Shown here in pieces: positions 52,132 to 63,608 of a DNA stretch of 64,000 bases. A model generated the notes under the pieces. That model made no database searches. It was not told the DNA's origin and saw nothing but the letters and a program-made list of their open reading frames with translations. Source of the stretch: Lachnospiraceae bacterium (GTDB taxonomy: Bacteria > Bacillota > Clostridia > Lachnospirales > Bianqueaceae). The translations under genes were made by a program, and so were the position numbers. The stretch lies in the NCBI GenBank assembly GCA_022794035.1, contig JAAWDX010000004.1:86291-150290 (forward strand), written 5' to 3'. Every line of letters starts with the position of its first letter. Position 1 is the stretch's first letter.

Positions 52132-52160
52132 AAAAAATCAGTTTTTTCAACTGATTTTTT
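52132..52160 (-). terminator. Terminator-like hairpin between purM and purN
   Basis: AAAAAATCAGTT and AACTGATTTTTT form a perfect 12-bp stem with a 5-base loop. On the minus strand the stem ends in TTTTTT followed by ATA. It starts 10 bases after the purM stop. Because purN-purD follow in the same direction with no clear promoter, it may be a partial terminator. Confidence 0.72.
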
Positions 52161-52170
52161 ATAAATCCCA

Positions 52171-53214
52171 TTACAGGATCACACCTGGTGTCTCTTCTTC
52201 ACTTTTTACAATACGGCCAATCTGATATGCTTTTTCTCCGCTTTCCCGCAGTGTTTGCAGTGCCAAATCTGCCTCTGCCGGATCAACGGCCAGCATCATA
52301 CCGATTCCCATATTAAACGTATTGAACATTCCTTGTTCGCCTACGCCGCCGCGCTTCTGCATGAGAGCAAAAATAGGCGGAATTTCCCAGCTTCCTTTTT
52401 CAATCTGTGCGTTCGTATAATGCGGCAGCATTCTAGGAATATTCTCGTAAAAACCTCCGCCGGTTATATGGCTAATCGCCTTAATTTCTACTTTTTTCTT
52501 TAGCGCTTCAATTGCATTCACATAAATCTTGGTAGGTGCCAGCAGCACTTCTCCCAGCGGCTTGTCCAGCATTCCAAAATCATCTGCTAAAATTTCTTTT
52601 GCTCTTTCCGTATCCAAATCGAAAATTTTGCGAACCAGAGAGAAGCCGTTACTATGTACACCACTGCTCGCGATCCCAATAATCACGTCGCCTTCTTTTA
52701 CTTTAGATCCGTCGATCACATCCTTGCGATCCACAATACCCACTGAAAAACCAGCAATATCATATTCATCTACCGGATAAAAGCCAGGCATTTCAGCGGT
52801 CTCTCCGCCGATGAGAGCACTATGGCTTTGACGGCAGCCATCGGATACGCCCTTTACAATCTCAGCAATCTTTTCCGGTACATTTTTACCGCAGGCAATA
52901 TAGTCCAAAAAGAAAAGCGGGGTTGCACCGCAACAAACGACATCATTAACGCACATGGCCACTGCATCAATGCCAACCGTATCATGCCGATCCATCAAAA
53001 AGGCTACTTTTAATTTTGTTCCCACTCCATCGGTCCCGGATACTAAAATTGGTTCCTCCATTTTCTGATCAGCAATCGAAAATAGTCCGCCAAAACCACC
53101 TAAATCCGTAATCACATTCGAATTAAACGTAGTCTGTACATGCTGCTTCATCAGAGCGACAGCCTTATAACCAGCCTCTACATCAACTCCGGCACTTTTG
53201 TATTCAATAGCCAT
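52171..53214 (-). CDS. purM: Phosphoribosylformylglycinamidine cyclo-ligase
   Basis: This 347-residue protein has [66 protein letters not shown] and [17 protein letters not shown], all PurM signatures. The start at 53214 is chosen because GGAGG lies 6 bases upstream; an ATG four codons earlier overlaps that site. It forms AIR in purine synthesis. Confidence 0.98.
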   Translation of the reverse strand: MAIEYKSAGVDVEAGYKAVALMKQHVQTTFNSNVITDLGGFGGLFSIADQKMEEPILVSGTDGVGTKLKVAFLMDRHDTVGIDAVAMCVNDVVCCGATPLFFLDYIACGKNVPEKIAEIVKGVSDGCRQSHSALIGGETAEMPGFYPVDEYDIAGFSVGIVDRKDVIDGSKVKEGDVIIGIASSGVHSNGFSLVRKIFDLDTERAKEILADDFGMLDKPLGEVLLAPTKIYVNAIEALKKKVEIKAISHITGGGFYENIPRMLPHYTNAQIEKGSWEIPPIFALMQKRGGVGEQGMFNTFNMGIGMMLAVDPAEADLALQTLRESGEKAYQIGRIVKSEEETPGVIL

Positions 53215-53264
53215 ATAATCCTCCATTCTAAGCTGTACCTATTTGGCACTCAAATTCTACATTT

Positions 53265-53293
53265 ATTTTACCCTGTGCATTATCGATTGTCAA
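53265..53293 (-). promoter_or_regulatory. Promoter of purM
   Basis: TTGACA and TAAAAT are separated by 17 bases on the minus strand. The -35 overlaps the last codons of the upstream gene. No purine riboswitch-like fold was recognised in the short leader. Confidence 0.75.
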
Positions 53294-54033
53294 TCTGCTT
53301 TTTCAGTTAATAGTGACCAAATCCAAGTTTTTACCTGCTCTAAATTGCTTGTATTATTGACAATTCCTAAATATAAAGGAAGTCCCGGCGCACAGGCATC
53401 CAGTTGCGCATCCCCGCCGGCAACGCGGATCAAACAGGGAAGGTCTTTTACCATCGACTCCGCCCGTCCGTTATTGGTGGTAATTTTATAGGATACATAT
53501 AAAATGCCTTCTTCTCCTTCCGGAGCTTTTTCCGCGGCCAATCGCTCCAATTCAAGAAATTCTTCTTCCGTAAATACATCCCTTAGATCCAAATACAGTC
53601 CCATGGATACATCGTTTACCATGCTATCCTGATCTCCTACAACCACATCCAGCATCCCAGCCGCAACACTGCCAGCTAATCGGTATAGCATAGCGTTCGC
53701 TTCCTCTGCTTCCGCCTGACTGTAACCGGTATAAAATTGCTCAGCCCAAAACTGTTTTTCTCCGTTCTCTGTCATTTGCGGAAACTTTTCTGAAAGATGA
53801 ACCGGCAGGGCGTCGATCGCATCCGGATCTAAAAGCTTAGCCCTTACTCCAATCTGCAAACATTTCTCCTGCGGCTTATCAAAGGTAAATCTTCCAATGA
53901 ACCATACGAGCATGCCTAATAAAGCCATTCCAATCAAAATCTGCAGCCAATAATTCTGCAGAATATAGCTGATTTTTTCTTTTATTGTCATTTGCTGATA
54001 AGCTGTTTTTACTTTTTCACGATCTGTATCCAT
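53290..54033 (-). CDS. Membrane-anchored protein of unknown function
   Basis: This 247-residue protein has a charged cytoplasmic N-terminus of about 28 residues, one membrane helix (about residues 32-50, ILIGMALLGMLVWFIG) and an outer domain of about 195 residues that is acidic and rich in alanine and leucine. I recognise no catalytic motif. The alternation of MLDVVVGDQDSM and LYLDLRDVFTEEEFLELERL recalls solute-binding folds in clostridial membrane proteins, but this is weak. GGAGG precedes the ATG. Confidence 0.8.
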   Translation of the reverse strand: MDTDREKVKTAYQQMTIKEKISYILQNYWLQILIGMALLGMLVWFIGRFTFDKPQEKCLQIGVRAKLLDPDAIDALPVHLSEKFPQMTENGEKQFWAEQFYTGYSQAEAEEANAMLYRLAGSVAAGMLDVVVGDQDSMVNDVSMGLYLDLRDVFTEEEFLELERLAAEKAPEGEEGILYVSYKITTNNGRAESMVKDLPCLIRVAGGDAQLDACAPGLPLYLGIVNNTSNLEQVKTWIWSLLTEKAD

Positions 54034-54191
54034 TCTGCCTCCACCTTCTGGTTAATATAATTTAGTCTACCTCTTTTCCCCCTTTTTTGCAACAAAAAGA
54101 AAAAAACAAACTGTAAACAAATAATGAAATCTACCCTTTATTTTAGACTCCGTTAAAATTTCGATAAAATTCCTCATATTGACAGGTGTAT

Positions 54192-54221
54192 CTAAAATTG
54201 AAACTCCCATACTAAAATTGA
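54192..54221 (+). repeat. Direct repeat in the leader of a small gene
   Basis: CTAAAATTGA occurs at 54192 and again at 54212, exactly 20 bases apart. It lies 34-64 bases before the start codon at 54256, which is preceded by AAAGGA. Repeats about two helical turns apart may bind a regulator. Confidence 0.5.
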
Positions 54222-54255
54222 GCTCGTCAAATCTCAAAAGAAAGGATGGTAAATC

Positions 54256-54684
54256 ATGATGAATTGTGTATTTAAGGGTTTTTTTAATGATCCCGATAGT
54301 GCAGAGGCTGCTTACTATGCGCTTCGCAGCAAACAGCTGGTCAACGACCTGGAAACCTCGAATTTAGCGACGCCTCGTTTTACCAGCATGGCTCCGCAAA
54401 TTGCATATTCTGCTGAGGGGAATACGATGATCAATTCTTCCGTAGAACATGCAGGGCTTTTTAACAATTTTTTAACCAACAATGATCCCCGAGTCGCCAT
54501 GACGCCATTTCTTCAGGCTTCTGAACGAGAAAAAGAGGCGTCCTCCAAAGCAGATACCTCTTTTTATCTATATGGTCACTGCCGCCGAAAAGATCTGGAT
54601 GCAGTCAGCGCCTGTTTAAGGAATTTCGGCGCTTACTCCGTGCTTAGCTCCGGTGTAGAACGCCCTTCTCGCTTTCAACATTAA
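54256..54684 (+). CDS. Small soluble protein of unknown function
   Basis: This 142-residue protein has no membrane segment. Its N-terminal part (CVFKGFFNDPDSAEAAYYALRS) and C-terminal part (TSFYLYGHCRRKDLDAVSAC...) look like two beta-alpha-beta halves joined by a polar linker, reminiscent of ferredoxin-like folds in stress proteins. That is only a resemblance. AAAGGA lies 11 bases before the ATG. Its stop overlaps the radA stop by 3 bases in convergent orientation (TTAA), with no terminator between. Confidence 0.75.
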   Translation: MMNCVFKGFFNDPDSAEAAYYALRSKQLVNDLETSNLATPRFTSMAPQIAYSAEGNTMINSSVEHAGLFNNFLTNNDPRVAMTPFLQASEREKEASSKADTSFYLYGHCRRKDLDAVSACLRNFGAYSVLSSGVERPSRFQH

Positions 54685-56084
54685 AACTTTTTCCGATAGT
54701 CACCAAAGACCTGACGGATCACCTGCGTCAGGTTTCTGGTCTCTATCACTTCTACTTGGGATAGCTTTTTCTTTCCCTCCGCTTTTAAACTATCCGGCGG
54801 CACAAAGATTCTGCTAAACCCCATCCGGACAATTTCCCGAATCATCATCTCTAAAGAAGGAACTTTTTTTAGCTCTCCCGTCAATCCTACATCCCCAATA
54901 AATACTGTATCAGCAGGGATGCTTTTTTTTAAGGCTGAAGATACCAGTGACATAATGACAGCTAAATTGACGGACTGCTGATTCAGCTTCAGCCCTCCCG
55001 TCGACTTGACAACCACATTTTTATCATATAGTGCAATCCCGCCTCGCTGCTCCAAAATAGAAATCAATGTAGCTAATTGATCGCGTTTCATGCATTCTGC
55101 AATCCGAGAGGGATAGGGGGTAAAGCTCTGTGAAATCAGCGTTTCTACTTCCGCAATCATGGGTCTGGTGCCTTCTTTAATGACGGATAAGGCGCTTCCT
55201 GTAATATCAGCCTCAGGATCGCGTTTCGTCATAAAATACTGAGACGGGTTATCAATTGCCTGCAGTCCATTTTCTTCCATCGTAAAAAATCCCATCTCTC
55301 CAGTGCTTCCAAAACGATTTTTAGTCGCAGAGAGCGTTCTCAGTTCCTCTGCTGGATCCGCTTCCATATATAAAACTGTATCGACCATATGCTCCAATGC
55401 ACGCACGCCAGCCAACTCATCCTCTTTTGTCAGCTGCCCTGCCATTAAAACAGCTCTTGGATGCGCCGGATTTTTAGCCAGTTTCATAATGACATTCGTA
55501 CATTCCAGTATTTGCGTAGGCGAACCAGGCCTGGAAGAGTACTCATCCAGAAAAAAAGTCTGAATGCTGTCTAAAATAATCAGCGCAGGGTCCGTCGCCT
55601 CAATGGCAGAAAGCACCTCATTCATATGTGAAGTAGAATGGACCCAAATATTTTCATGGATATCTTTCAAAATGCGGGCAGCTCTGCGGCGCAGCTGACT
55701 TTCGCTTTCCTCTCCGGATACATAAAGCACACGATATCCTGCCGATGCCACATCCTGTGCTGTCTGCAGCAATAAAGTAGATTTTCCTGCCCCCGGGCGT
55801 GCTGCGATAATGCTAATAGAATCTCTTACCAGACCGCCACCCAGCACGCGGTTTAATTCCTTCATCTGCGTCACAATTCTGTCGCTGCTTTGTACTGAAA
55901 CCTTTTTCAGCTGCCTCAGCCCTTCACTTACTTTTACATGTGCATATTGGGTCTGTTCTGTCGATAAAACTGGTGCCTTTTCTTCTAAAGTATTCCAGGC
56001 ATGACAGGCAGGACACTGCCCCATCCATTTACTGCTTTCATATCCACATTCTTTGCAAACATAGATCTCTTTTGTTTTAGCCAT
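54681..56084 (-). CDS. radA: DNA repair and recombination protein RadA
   Basis: This 467-residue protein has an N-terminal zinc finger (CKECGYESSKWMGQCPAC), a RecA-like ATPase core with Walker A ARPGAGKSTLLLQ near residue 91 and the RadA-specific TKNRFGSTGEMGFF. A C-terminal Lon-protease-like domain (GGLKLNQQSVNLAV, GDVGLTGELKKV) follows. It drives branch migration in recombination. It is the last gene of uvrB-uvrA-clpC-radA, 29 bases after clpC. Confidence 0.97.
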   Translation of the reverse strand: MAKTKEIYVCKECGYESSKWMGQCPACHAWNTLEEKAPVLSTEQTQYAHVKVSEGLRQLKKVSVQSSDRIVTQMKELNRVLGGGLVRDSISIIAARPGAGKSTLLLQTAQDVASAGYRVLYVSGEESESQLRRRAARILKDIHENIWVHSTSHMNEVLSAIEATDPALIILDSIQTFFLDEYSSRPGSPTQILECTNVIMKLAKNPAHPRAVLMAGQLTKEDELAGVRALEHMVDTVLYMEADPAEELRTLSATKNRFGSTGEMGFFTMEENGLQAIDNPSQYFMTKRDPEADITGSALSVIKEGTRPMIAEVETLISQSFTPYPSRIAECMKRDQLATLISILEQRGGIALYDKNVVVKSTGGLKLNQQSVNLAVIMSLVSSALKKSIPADTVFIGDVGLTGELKKVPSLEMMIREIVRMGFSRIFVPPDSLKAEGKKKLSQVEVIETRNLTQVIRQVFGDYRKKF

Positions 56085-56113
56085 GTTCCCTCCTAGATCG
56101 ACTGGTCACAGTC

Positions 56114-58570
56114 TCATTCCAGTATCCAGCTTAAATTCTCTTTTCCTTTCTCCAATCTAATATGATCGCCTGCTTTTATTTCTCCAGCCAAAATCTTTTC
56201 TGCCAGAACATTTTCTATCTGTGTTTGAATTACGCGGCGCAGCGGTCTCGCTCCATATACCGGAGTATAACCTTTTTCCGCTAACCAATCTGCCGCTTCC
56301 GGAAGGAGAGTCAATTCAATTTGCTGACTTTCCTGCACACGCCGCCTTACTTCAGCAAAGAGAATCTCCACAATTTGCCGAAGCTCCTCTTTATTCATCG
56401 GATGAAATACGATCGTCTCGTCAATTCGGTTTAAAAATTCAGGTCTAAAAATCCTCTTTACTTCTTCCAGTACTCCTTTTTTCATAGCTTCATATTCTTG
56501 CTGATGAGTTTCACCAGTCGCAAATCCCAGCTGCTTTGGCGCGCTGATACTCCTAGCTCCTGCATTGGATGTCATGATGATCACCGTGTTTTTGAAATCG
56601 ATCCTACGTCCTTGTGAATCCGTAATATGGCCATCATCTAAAACCTGCAGCAAAATGTTAAACACATCTGGATGCGCTTTTTCAATTTCATCAAACAAAA
56701 TTACCGAATATGGCTTGCGTCGAACCTTTTCGCTTAGCTGTCCGCCCTCTTCAAACCCTACATAGCCAGGAGGAGACCCAATCATCTTGGAGACGCTGTG
56801 CTTTTCCATATATTCTGACATATCGATGCGAATCAGCGCATCCTCCTGTCCAAATAGCACTTCGGCCAGGGCTTTACACAGCTCTGTTTTTCCCACGCCA
56901 GTGGGACCAAGAAACAGCAAAGACCCAATAGGACGCTTAGGATCCTTTAATCCGATCCTTCCTCTTCGTACTGTCTGTGCTACTGCTGTCACAGCCTCAT
57001 GCTGTCCAATCACTCTTTCATGCAGGCGTTTTTCTAGATTACGCAGATTTTCTCCTTCTGCCTCTGCCAGCCTTTGGACAGGAATTCCTGTCCAATTCGC
57101 TACCACAGCTTCCACATCATCTACGCTTACCTCGCCACATGTTAAAGAGGCGCTTTTTTGACTTCTTTGCAGCTTAAACAGCTTTTCCTGTACTTCCATC
57201 TCCTGTTTTTTAATGTCCAGCGCTTTTTCCATCTGCCCCTTTAGAATAGCAGTCTCCTTTTCTTTGGCCAGCTGCTGCAGCTTTCTTTCCTGTTCCTGCA
57301 ATAGCTGTGAATCTGGTTTGGAAAACATTCTCATATGCACGCGAGATCCTGCTTCATCCAGAAGATCCAAGGCTTTGTCCGGCAAAAAACGATCTGTAAT
57401 ATAGCGATGCGCCAAGTGTACGCATGCTTTGAGAGCCTCTGGCTGGATGTTGACCTGATGATGACGCTCATATTGTCGTTTTAGCCCCTCTAAAATCACC
57501 TCTGTCTCTTCTTCAGAGGGTTCCTCTACCTGAACTGATTGAAATCTTCTTGCCAATGCTCCGTCCTTTTCAACGTACTTTCTATATTCTCCCACTGTTG
57601 TAGCGCCGATCAGCTGCATCTCTCCCCGCGAAAGCGCCGGCTTCAAAATATTCGAAGCATCCATACTGCCTTCGGCAGCTCCTGCCCCTACCAGCGTATG
57701 AAGCTCATCCATAAATAGAATGATATTGCCCTCTCTCTGTACTTCCTCCATACAGCGCTTAAGACGTTCCTCAAATTCACCGCGATATTTAGAACCAGCG
57801 ATCATCGCAGCCATGTCAAGCCCTAAAATTCTTTTTCCTTGCAGCATTTCCGGAACTTTTCCTTCTGCAATTCGCTGTGCTAATCCTTCCACGATAGCTG
57901 TTTTACCAACGCCGGGTTCTCCAAGCAGGCAGGGATTATTTTTAGTTCGCCTGCATAAAATCTGCATAATTCTCTCGATTTCTTTTTCTCTTCCGATAAT
58001 CGGATCAAACAGATTAGCCCTTGCCATTGCAGTAAAATCTCTGCTAAAGCGCTCCACCACTGACCCTGCCGTTTCCTGTGGCGGCATTTCTTCTTCATGC
58101 ATATCTGTCATCTCTCTTGCATGGCGCTGCTGCTTAGGCTTTGCAAGTCCAAGCTCCTGAAGAATCCGCTGTGCTATCTCGGGAACAGCCACTCCCATGA
58201 TGCCTAAAAATCGAGCAGCGATAGATTCTGGCTCTAACAAAAGAGCCAGCAGCAGATGCTGCGTACCAATCTCCTGAAGCTCATTTTTTTGAGCAAGCTC
58301 TGCCGCATGCTCTAAAAGTACCTGCGCTTTGGGAGCCCATTCGATCGGATGCATCAGCTCTGATTCTGCACTGATGTCCATTTTGCTTAGCAGCTGCTCA
58401 AGCTTTTCCTCCGTTACCTCCAGCTGCTGCAAAATTTCTGCTGCATAAGAATCCTTTTGCATAGTCAGCGCCATGAGCAAATGCTCTGTACCAATATATC
58501 CATGTTCTAGCGCTAATGCGATCATTTCTGCACTTTTTAACGCTTCCTGTGCCTTCTTGGTATAATTCAT
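56114..58570 (-). CDS. clpC: AAA+ unfoldase ClpC
   Basis: This 818-residue protein has the N-terminal double Clp repeat (to about residue 145), AAA1 with [13 protein letters not shown], a UVR-type middle domain (about residues 410-460) and AAA2 with [14 protein letters not shown]. The [11 protein letters not shown] and C-terminal [11 protein letters not shown] are Clp hallmarks. The middle domain marks ClpC rather than ClpB. It feeds substrates to ClpP. Its usual partners ctsR, mcsA and mcsB are not upstream; uvrA is, with a 4-base overlap. Confidence 0.95.
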   Translation of the reverse strand: MNYTKKAQEALKSAEMIALALEHGYIGTEHLLMALTMQKDSYAAEILQQLEVTEEKLEQLLSKMDISAESELMHPIEWAPKAQVLLEHAAELAQKNELQEIGTQHLLLALLLEPESIAARFLGIMGVAVPEIAQRILQELGLAKPKQQRHAREMTDMHEEEMPPQETAGSVVERFSRDFTAMARANLFDPIIGREKEIERIMQILCRRTKNNPCLLGEPGVGKTAIVEGLAQRIAEGKVPEMLQGKRILGLDMAAMIAGSKYRGEFEERLKRCMEEVQREGNIILFMDELHTLVGAGAAEGSMDASNILKPALSRGEMQLIGATTVGEYRKYVEKDGALARRFQSVQVEEPSEEETEVILEGLKRQYERHHQVNIQPEALKACVHLAHRYITDRFLPDKALDLLDEAGSRVHMRMFSKPDSQLLQEQERKLQQLAKEKETAILKGQMEKALDIKKQEMEVQEKLFKLQRSQKSASLTCGEVSVDDVEAVVANWTGIPVQRLAEAEGENLRNLEKRLHERVIGQHEAVTAVAQTVRRGRIGLKDPKRPIGSLLFLGPTGVGKTELCKALAEVLFGQEDALIRIDMSEYMEKHSVSKMIGSPPGYVGFEEGGQLSEKVRRKPYSVILFDEIEKAHPDVFNILLQVLDDGHITDSQGRRIDFKNTVIIMTSNAGARSISAPKQLGFATGETHQQEYEAMKKGVLEEVKRIFRPEFLNRIDETIVFHPMNKEELRQIVEILFAEVRRRVQESQQIELTLLPEAADWLAEKGYTPVYGARPLRRVIQTQIENVLAEKILAGEIKAGDHIRLEKGKENLSWILE

Positions 58571-61416
58571 TCACTTTTCCCTCTTTCTCGATTCATGACT
58601 CTCTTTAAAAATTGCCCCGTGTAAGATCCCGGCTCCTCTGCTACTGCCTCTGGCGTACCGGTTGCAATCACCTGTCCACCCTTATCGCCGCCTTCCGGAC
58701 CTAAATCAATAATATAATCAGCCGTTTTAATCACATCCAAATTATGCTCAATCACCAGTACTGAATTGCCACCTTCTACCAGCTGCTGCAAAATAGTGAC
58801 CAGCTTATGCACATCTGCAAAATGAAGCCCCGTCGTAGGCTCGTCCAAAATATAAAATGTTTTTCCTGTGCTGCGGCGACTCAGCTCCGTAGCAAGCTTT
58901 ACCCGCTGTGCCTCACCGCCGGAAAGCGTAGTGGAAGGCTGCCCCAATTTGATATAGGACAATCCTACATCATAAAGCGTCTGAATCTTAGCGCGAATGC
59001 GCGGTACATTCTCAAAAAACGTCAGTGCTTCCTCAACTGTCATATCCAGCACATCCGCAATCGACTTTCCTTTATAATGCACTTCCAGCGTTTCACGATT
59101 ATAACGCTTACCATGACAAACCTCACAGGGCACGTATACATCCGGCAAAAAATGCATCTCAATTTTCAAAATTCCATCGCCTGAGCAGGCCTCACAGCGC
59201 CCGCCCTTTGTATTAAAGCTAAACCGCCCCTTCTGATACCCGCGCAGTTTGGCATCCTGCGTTGCCGCAAAAAGCTCTCGAATCATATCAAACACACCTG
59301 TATAGGTAGCCGGATTAGAACGCGGCGTTCTCCCAATTGGCGATTGGTCAATTACAATGACCTTATCCAAATATTCTAGGCCAGTAATGCTTTCATAATG
59401 CCCCGGCTTAACCCGTGCCCGATTCAAATCTCTTGCTAAAATCTTATATAAAATTTCATTCACAAAGGTACTCTTACCTGACCCGGATACACCCGTCACA
59501 CAGGTAAAAACTCCCAGCGGTATATCAAAGTTTGTTCCCTTTAGATTATTCTGTCGCGCTCCTCTTAAATGAAGCCATCTCTCTCCCGGTTCCCTACGCG
59601 TTTTGGGAATTTCAATCTTTTTACGCCCGCTCAAATAATCTCCTGTAATTGAATCCGGACAAGCCATAATCTCTTCTGCCGTTCCCTGGCAAATCAGCTC
59701 TCCGCCATGAACACCGGCCGCCGGTCCAATATCCACAATATGATCTGCTGCCAGCATGGTATCTTCATCATGCTCTACTACAATCAATGTATTCCCCAGA
59801 TCCCGCAGCTCCTTCAGCGCATCCAGCAGCTTTTCGTTATCCCGCTGGTGCAGACCGATGCTGGGTTCATCCAAAATATATAAAACGCCTACTAAACCTG
59901 AACCAATTTGAGTGGCTAATCGAATTCGCTGTGCCTCACCGCCGGAAAGCGTACCCGCAGAGCGGGAAAGCGTCAGATAATCCAATCCTACATTATACAA
60001 AAACCCAAGTCTGGCCCGAATTTCCTTTAAGATCTGATGACCAACCAGCTGATCTCTTTCAGAGATCGTAAGCGTATCAAAAAACTGCTTTGCCTCTCGA
60101 ATCGACATATCTGTCAAGCTTGCAATGCTGGTATCTCCTACTGTAACTGCCAGCGCTTCCGGCTTCAGCCGGTATCCATGGCATACTGGGCAGGCTGTAT
60201 GTGTCATAAAAGCTTCGTACTCTCCGCGCATACTTTCCGGTGTCTCCTGATAGCGGCGCTGCAATGTGGGCAGCAGCCCTTCGTATTTCATGGAATAGCT
60301 GCGCGGACCAAAACGCCCTTCATATTCAATATGAAATTCCTCACCCTGATCTCCATAAAGCAAAATCTGCATCACTTCAGATGGCAGCTCTTTTACCGGC
60401 GTATCGAGTGAAAATTGATGTCTCTTCGCTAAAACCCGCATAATTTTGCCCGAATAGCTATCTGGATTACTTACAGAACCATACCCAGGTGCAACAATAG
60501 CGCCCTGATTTAATGACAGTTCCTTATTAGGAATCAAAAGATCTGGATCAAACTCTGCCTTAACACCCAAGCCTAAGCATTCCGGACAAGCTCCAAAGGG
60601 ATTATTAAAGGAAAACATTCTTGGCTGCAATTCATTGATGCTGATCCCGCAATCCGGGCAGGCAAAATTCTGGCTGAAGGTATGCCTCGCTTTACCATCA
60701 ACCTCTACCTCCAATAGGCCCTCTGTTAGATGCAGAACCGTTTCTATTGAATCCGTTAGCCTTTTGGCAATCCCTTCTTTTACAACTAACCGGTCTACGA
60801 CAATCTCAATCGTATGCTTCACGTTTTTTTCCAACTCAATGTTCTCATCTAGCATATACATATTGCCATCAATCATTGCACGCACATATCCTGATCGCTT
60901 GGCCTTATCAAGCAGCTTGGTATGCTGCCCTTTTCTTCCGCGCACAACAGGCGCCAATAGCTGAATCCGGCTTCCTTCTGGCAAAGACATAATTTGGTCG
61001 ACCATTTGATCTACAGATTGTTTAGCAATCTCCCTGCCGCATTTAGGGCAGTGAGGAATTCCGATTCGTGCATATAAAAGACGCAGATAATCATAAATTT
61101 CCGTTACTGTACCTACCGTAGAACGGGGATTTTTTGAGGTGGTTTTCTGATCAATCGCAATGGAAGGAGAAAGCCCCTCGATACTCTCTACATTTGGCTT
61201 TTCCATTTGACCTAAAAACATACGTGCATAGGAGGATAAAGACTCCATATATCGACGCTGTCCTTCAGCAAATATGGTATCAAACGCCAAGGAGGATTTC
61301 CCTGAGCCTGAAAGACCAGTGAACACCACAAGCTTATCGCGCGGAATCGTTAGATTCAAATTCTTTAAATTATGCTCATTGGCTCCCTTAATACGAATAA
61401 CTGACCGATCTTCCAT
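58567..61416 (-). CDS. uvrA: Excinuclease ABC subunit A
   Basis: This 949-residue protein has the two ABC ATPase modules with [16 protein letters not shown] near residue 30 and [15 protein letters not shown] near 640, signatures LSGGEAQRI and [15 protein letters not shown], and zinc-finger cysteines ([15 protein letters not shown] with CEVCHGKRY). It scans DNA for damage together with UvrB. It follows uvrB by 39 bases and overlaps clpC by 4. Confidence 0.98.
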   Translation of the reverse strand: MEDRSVIRIKGANEHNLKNLNLTIPRDKLVVFTGLSGSGKSSLAFDTIFAEGQRRYMESLSSYARMFLGQMEKPNVESIEGLSPSIAIDQKTTSKNPRSTVGTVTEIYDYLRLLYARIGIPHCPKCGREIAKQSVDQMVDQIMSLPEGSRIQLLAPVVRGRKGQHTKLLDKAKRSGYVRAMIDGNMYMLDENIELEKNVKHTIEIVVDRLVVKEGIAKRLTDSIETVLHLTEGLLEVEVDGKARHTFSQNFACPDCGISINELQPRMFSFNNPFGACPECLGLGVKAEFDPDLLIPNKELSLNQGAIVAPGYGSVSNPDSYSGKIMRVLAKRHQFSLDTPVKELPSEVMQILLYGDQGEEFHIEYEGRFGPRSYSMKYEGLLPTLQRRYQETPESMRGEYEAFMTHTACPVCHGYRLKPEALAVTVGDTSIASLTDMSIREAKQFFDTLTISERDQLVGHQILKEIRARLGFLYNVGLDYLTLSRSAGTLSGGEAQRIRLATQIGSGLVGVLYILDEPSIGLHQRDNEKLLDALKELRDLGNTLIVVEHDEDTMLAADHIVDIGPAAGVHGGELICQGTAEEIMACPDSITGDYLSGRKKIEIPKTRREPGERWLHLRGARQNNLKGTNFDIPLGVFTCVTGVSGSGKSTFVNEILYKILARDLNRARVKPGHYESITGLEYLDKVIVIDQSPIGRTPRSNPATYTGVFDMIRELFAATQDAKLRGYQKGRFSFNTKGGRCEACSGDGILKIEMHFLPDVYVPCEVCHGKRYNRETLEVHYKGKSIADVLDMTVEEALTFFENVPRIRAKIQTLYDVGLSYIKLGQPSTTLSGGEAQRVKLATELSRRSTGKTFYILDEPTTGLHFADVHKLVTILQQLVEGGNSVLVIEHNLDVIKTADYIIDLGPEGGDKGGQVIATGTPEAVAEEPGSYTGQFLKRVMNRERGKSE

Positions 61417-61455
61417 TATACTTCTCCTTTATTCATTTCTAAGCTATCCTTCATC

Positions 61456-63462
61456 CTATACTTCCATCTCTATATCACGCAGCGCTGTCTTCATCTCGAC
61501 AATACGGTCACGAAGCTGAGCTGCTTCTTCAAAGCGCAGATCTGCTGCTGCCTTTCGCATCTCATTTTGCAATGCCGCAATATTTTTAAGCAGATCCTGT
61601 TTGCTCATGGATTCCGGTTCTACAAGCAACCGATCATCCTCTTCTGCCTCTGGAGCTAAAGTAGCCCGAATCACATCATGCACTTTTTTGGTAATACTCT
61701 TAGGAATAATGCCATGTTCCTCATTATACTTGGTCTGAATTTCTCGTCTCCGGTTTGTTTCATCCAGTGCCCGCTGCATAGACCCTGTCATCGTATCAGC
61801 ATATAAAATTACGCGTCCATCTACATTTCGCGCTGCTCGTCCAATCGTTTGAATCAGCGCTGTTTCCGAACGCAAAAATCCTTCTTTATCTGCATCTAAG
61901 ATAGCAATGAGAGAAACTTCAGGGATATCCAGCCCTTCGCGTAGCAGGTTAATACCGATCAAGACATCATAGACACCTGTCCTTAAGTCCCTTACAATTT
62001 CTAGTCTCTCCAGCGTATCAACGTCTGAATGCAGATACTGTACTTTAATCCCGGCTTCTTTTAAATACTTTGTCAAATCCTCCGCCATTTTTTTAGTGAG
62101 CGTCGTCACCAGTGTTTTTTGTTGTTTAGCTGTAACCTTTCGAATCTGAGCAATCAAATCATCAATTTGCCCTTCTACTGGACGAATTTCTACAAATGGA
62201 TCGATCAATCCTGTCGGCCGAATAATTTGTTCAGCCTTTAGCTGCTCGTGCTCTGTCTCATAGGGTCCAGGAGTAGCCGATACAAATAGAATCTGATGGA
62301 TTTTCTGTTCAAATTCTTCAAAATTTAATGGTCTATTGTCCTTAGCAGAAGGCAAACGGAATCCGTAATCCACCAAAGTTGTTTTACGGGATTGATCTCC
62401 ATGGTACATAGCCCTTACCTGAGGCAGCGTCATATGCGACTCATCGATCATGATTAAAAAATCTTTAGGAAAATAATCCAACAGGGTATGAGGCGTACTG
62501 CCCACCTCCCGTCCTGAAAGATGTCTGGAATAATTTTCGATTCCACTGCAAAACCCGGTTTCACGCATCATCTCGATATCAAAATTAGTACGCTGAGCAA
62601 GTCTCTGTGCTTCTAAGATCTTATCCTCGGCCATTAATTCCTTTAGCCTTATATCCAGTTCTTCTTCTATGCTCGTTACTGCTTTTTCCATCTTGTCTGC
62701 CGGCGTTACATAATGAGACGCGGGGAATAAAATAATATGCTCTCGAATCCCTACGATTTCTCCGGTCAGAGTGTCCACCTCTACAATTCGATCGACCTCG
62801 TCCCCAAAGAATTCAATCCTGTATGCATTCTTATCTTCGGCAATCGGCATAATCTCTAAAACATCGCCTCTGACCCGAAAGGTACCTCTAGCCAAGTTCA
62901 TATCATTTCGCGTATACTGCAATTCTACTAAACGCTGCAGCACACTGTCTCTTTCTTTGATCATCCCAGGTCTAAGCGATAAGGTCATACTATTATAATC
63001 AATGGGATCCCCCAAACCATAGATACAGGAAACACTGGCTACAATAATGACATCACGCCGCTCAAACAAAGCGGCCGTCGCAGAATGTCGAAGTTTATCA
63101 ATCTCATCATTGATCGCACTATCCTTTTCAATAAAGGTATCTGTCTGCGGCACATATGCTTCCGGCTGATAATAGTCATAGTAGGACACAAAATACTCCA
63201 CTGCATTATGGGGGAAAAACTCTTTAAATTCACTATATAACTGCGCTGCTAATGTTTTGTTATGCGCCAGAATTAGAGCCGGCTTATTTAGTTCTGCAAT
63301 AATATTAGCCATCGTAAATGTCTTACCGGAACCGGTTACTCCTAATAAAGTCTGACACCGATTTCCTTTCTGAAAGCCTTCTACCAGCTGCTGAATTGCC
63401 TGAGGCTGATCTCCTGTTGGCTTAAAGGGTGAGACAACTTGAAACTTATTCTCTTTTTGCAT
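61456..63462 (-). CDS. uvrB: Excinuclease ABC subunit B
   Basis: This 668-residue helicase-like protein has Walker [17 protein letters not shown] near residue 40, the beta-hairpin region [25 protein letters not shown] near 338, SATPGPYE and helicase motifs V and VI ([30 protein letters not shown]). A C-terminal UVR domain for UvrC binding is at about 630-665. The ATG at 63462 has GGAG 6 bases upstream; a GTG four codons earlier overlaps that site. A LexA box lies upstream. Confidence 0.98.
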   Translation of the reverse strand: MQKENKFQVVSPFKPTGDQPQAIQQLVEGFQKGNRCQTLLGVTGSGKTFTMANIIAELNKPALILAHNKTLAAQLYSEFKEFFPHNAVEYFVSYYDYYQPEAYVPQTDTFIEKDSAINDEIDKLRHSATAALFERRDVIIVASVSCIYGLGDPIDYNSMTLSLRPGMIKERDSVLQRLVELQYTRNDMNLARGTFRVRGDVLEIMPIAEDKNAYRIEFFGDEVDRIVEVDTLTGEIVGIREHIILFPASHYVTPADKMEKAVTSIEEELDIRLKELMAEDKILEAQRLAQRTNFDIEMMRETGFCSGIENYSRHLSGREVGSTPHTLLDYFPKDFLIMIDESHMTLPQVRAMYHGDQSRKTTLVDYGFRLPSAKDNRPLNFEEFEQKIHQILFVSATPGPYETEHEQLKAEQIIRPTGLIDPFVEIRPVEGQIDDLIAQIRKVTAKQQKTLVTTLTKKMAEDLTKYLKEAGIKVQYLHSDVDTLERLEIVRDLRTGVYDVLIGINLLREGLDIPEVSLIAILDADKEGFLRSETALIQTIGRAARNVDGRVILYADTMTGSMQRALDETNRRREIQTKYNEEHGIIPKSITKKVHDVIRATLAPEAEEDDRLLVEPESMSKQDLLKNIAALQNEMRKAAADLRFEEAAQLRDRIVEMKTALRDIEMEV

Positions 63463-63518
63463 ATGAATCTCCACTTAAAAAATCTTGTTCTTTTCTCTAA
63501 CTTTAAAACTACGATAAA

Positions 63519-63530
63519 GAACAAGTGTTC
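63519..63530 (-). promoter_or_regulatory. LexA/DinR box of the uvrB operon
   Basis: GAAC-N4-GTTC is a perfect match to the core of the Gram-positive SOS operator. It lies just downstream of the -10 box and covers the expected transcription start, 57 bases before the uvrB ATG. LexA bound there would block transcription. Confidence 0.85.
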
Positions 63531-63535
63531 TCCTT

Positions 63536-63564
63536 ATTTTACTGTAAATCATGATAAATGTCAA
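63536..63564 (-). promoter_or_regulatory. Promoter of uvrB-uvrA-clpC-radA
   Basis: TTGACA and TAAAAT are separated by 17 bases on the minus strand, directly upstream of the LexA box. Confidence 0.82.
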
Positions 63565-63608
63565 CTGTTATTATACTGTTTTTCATCTTTCTTCAATAAG
63601 GATATACG

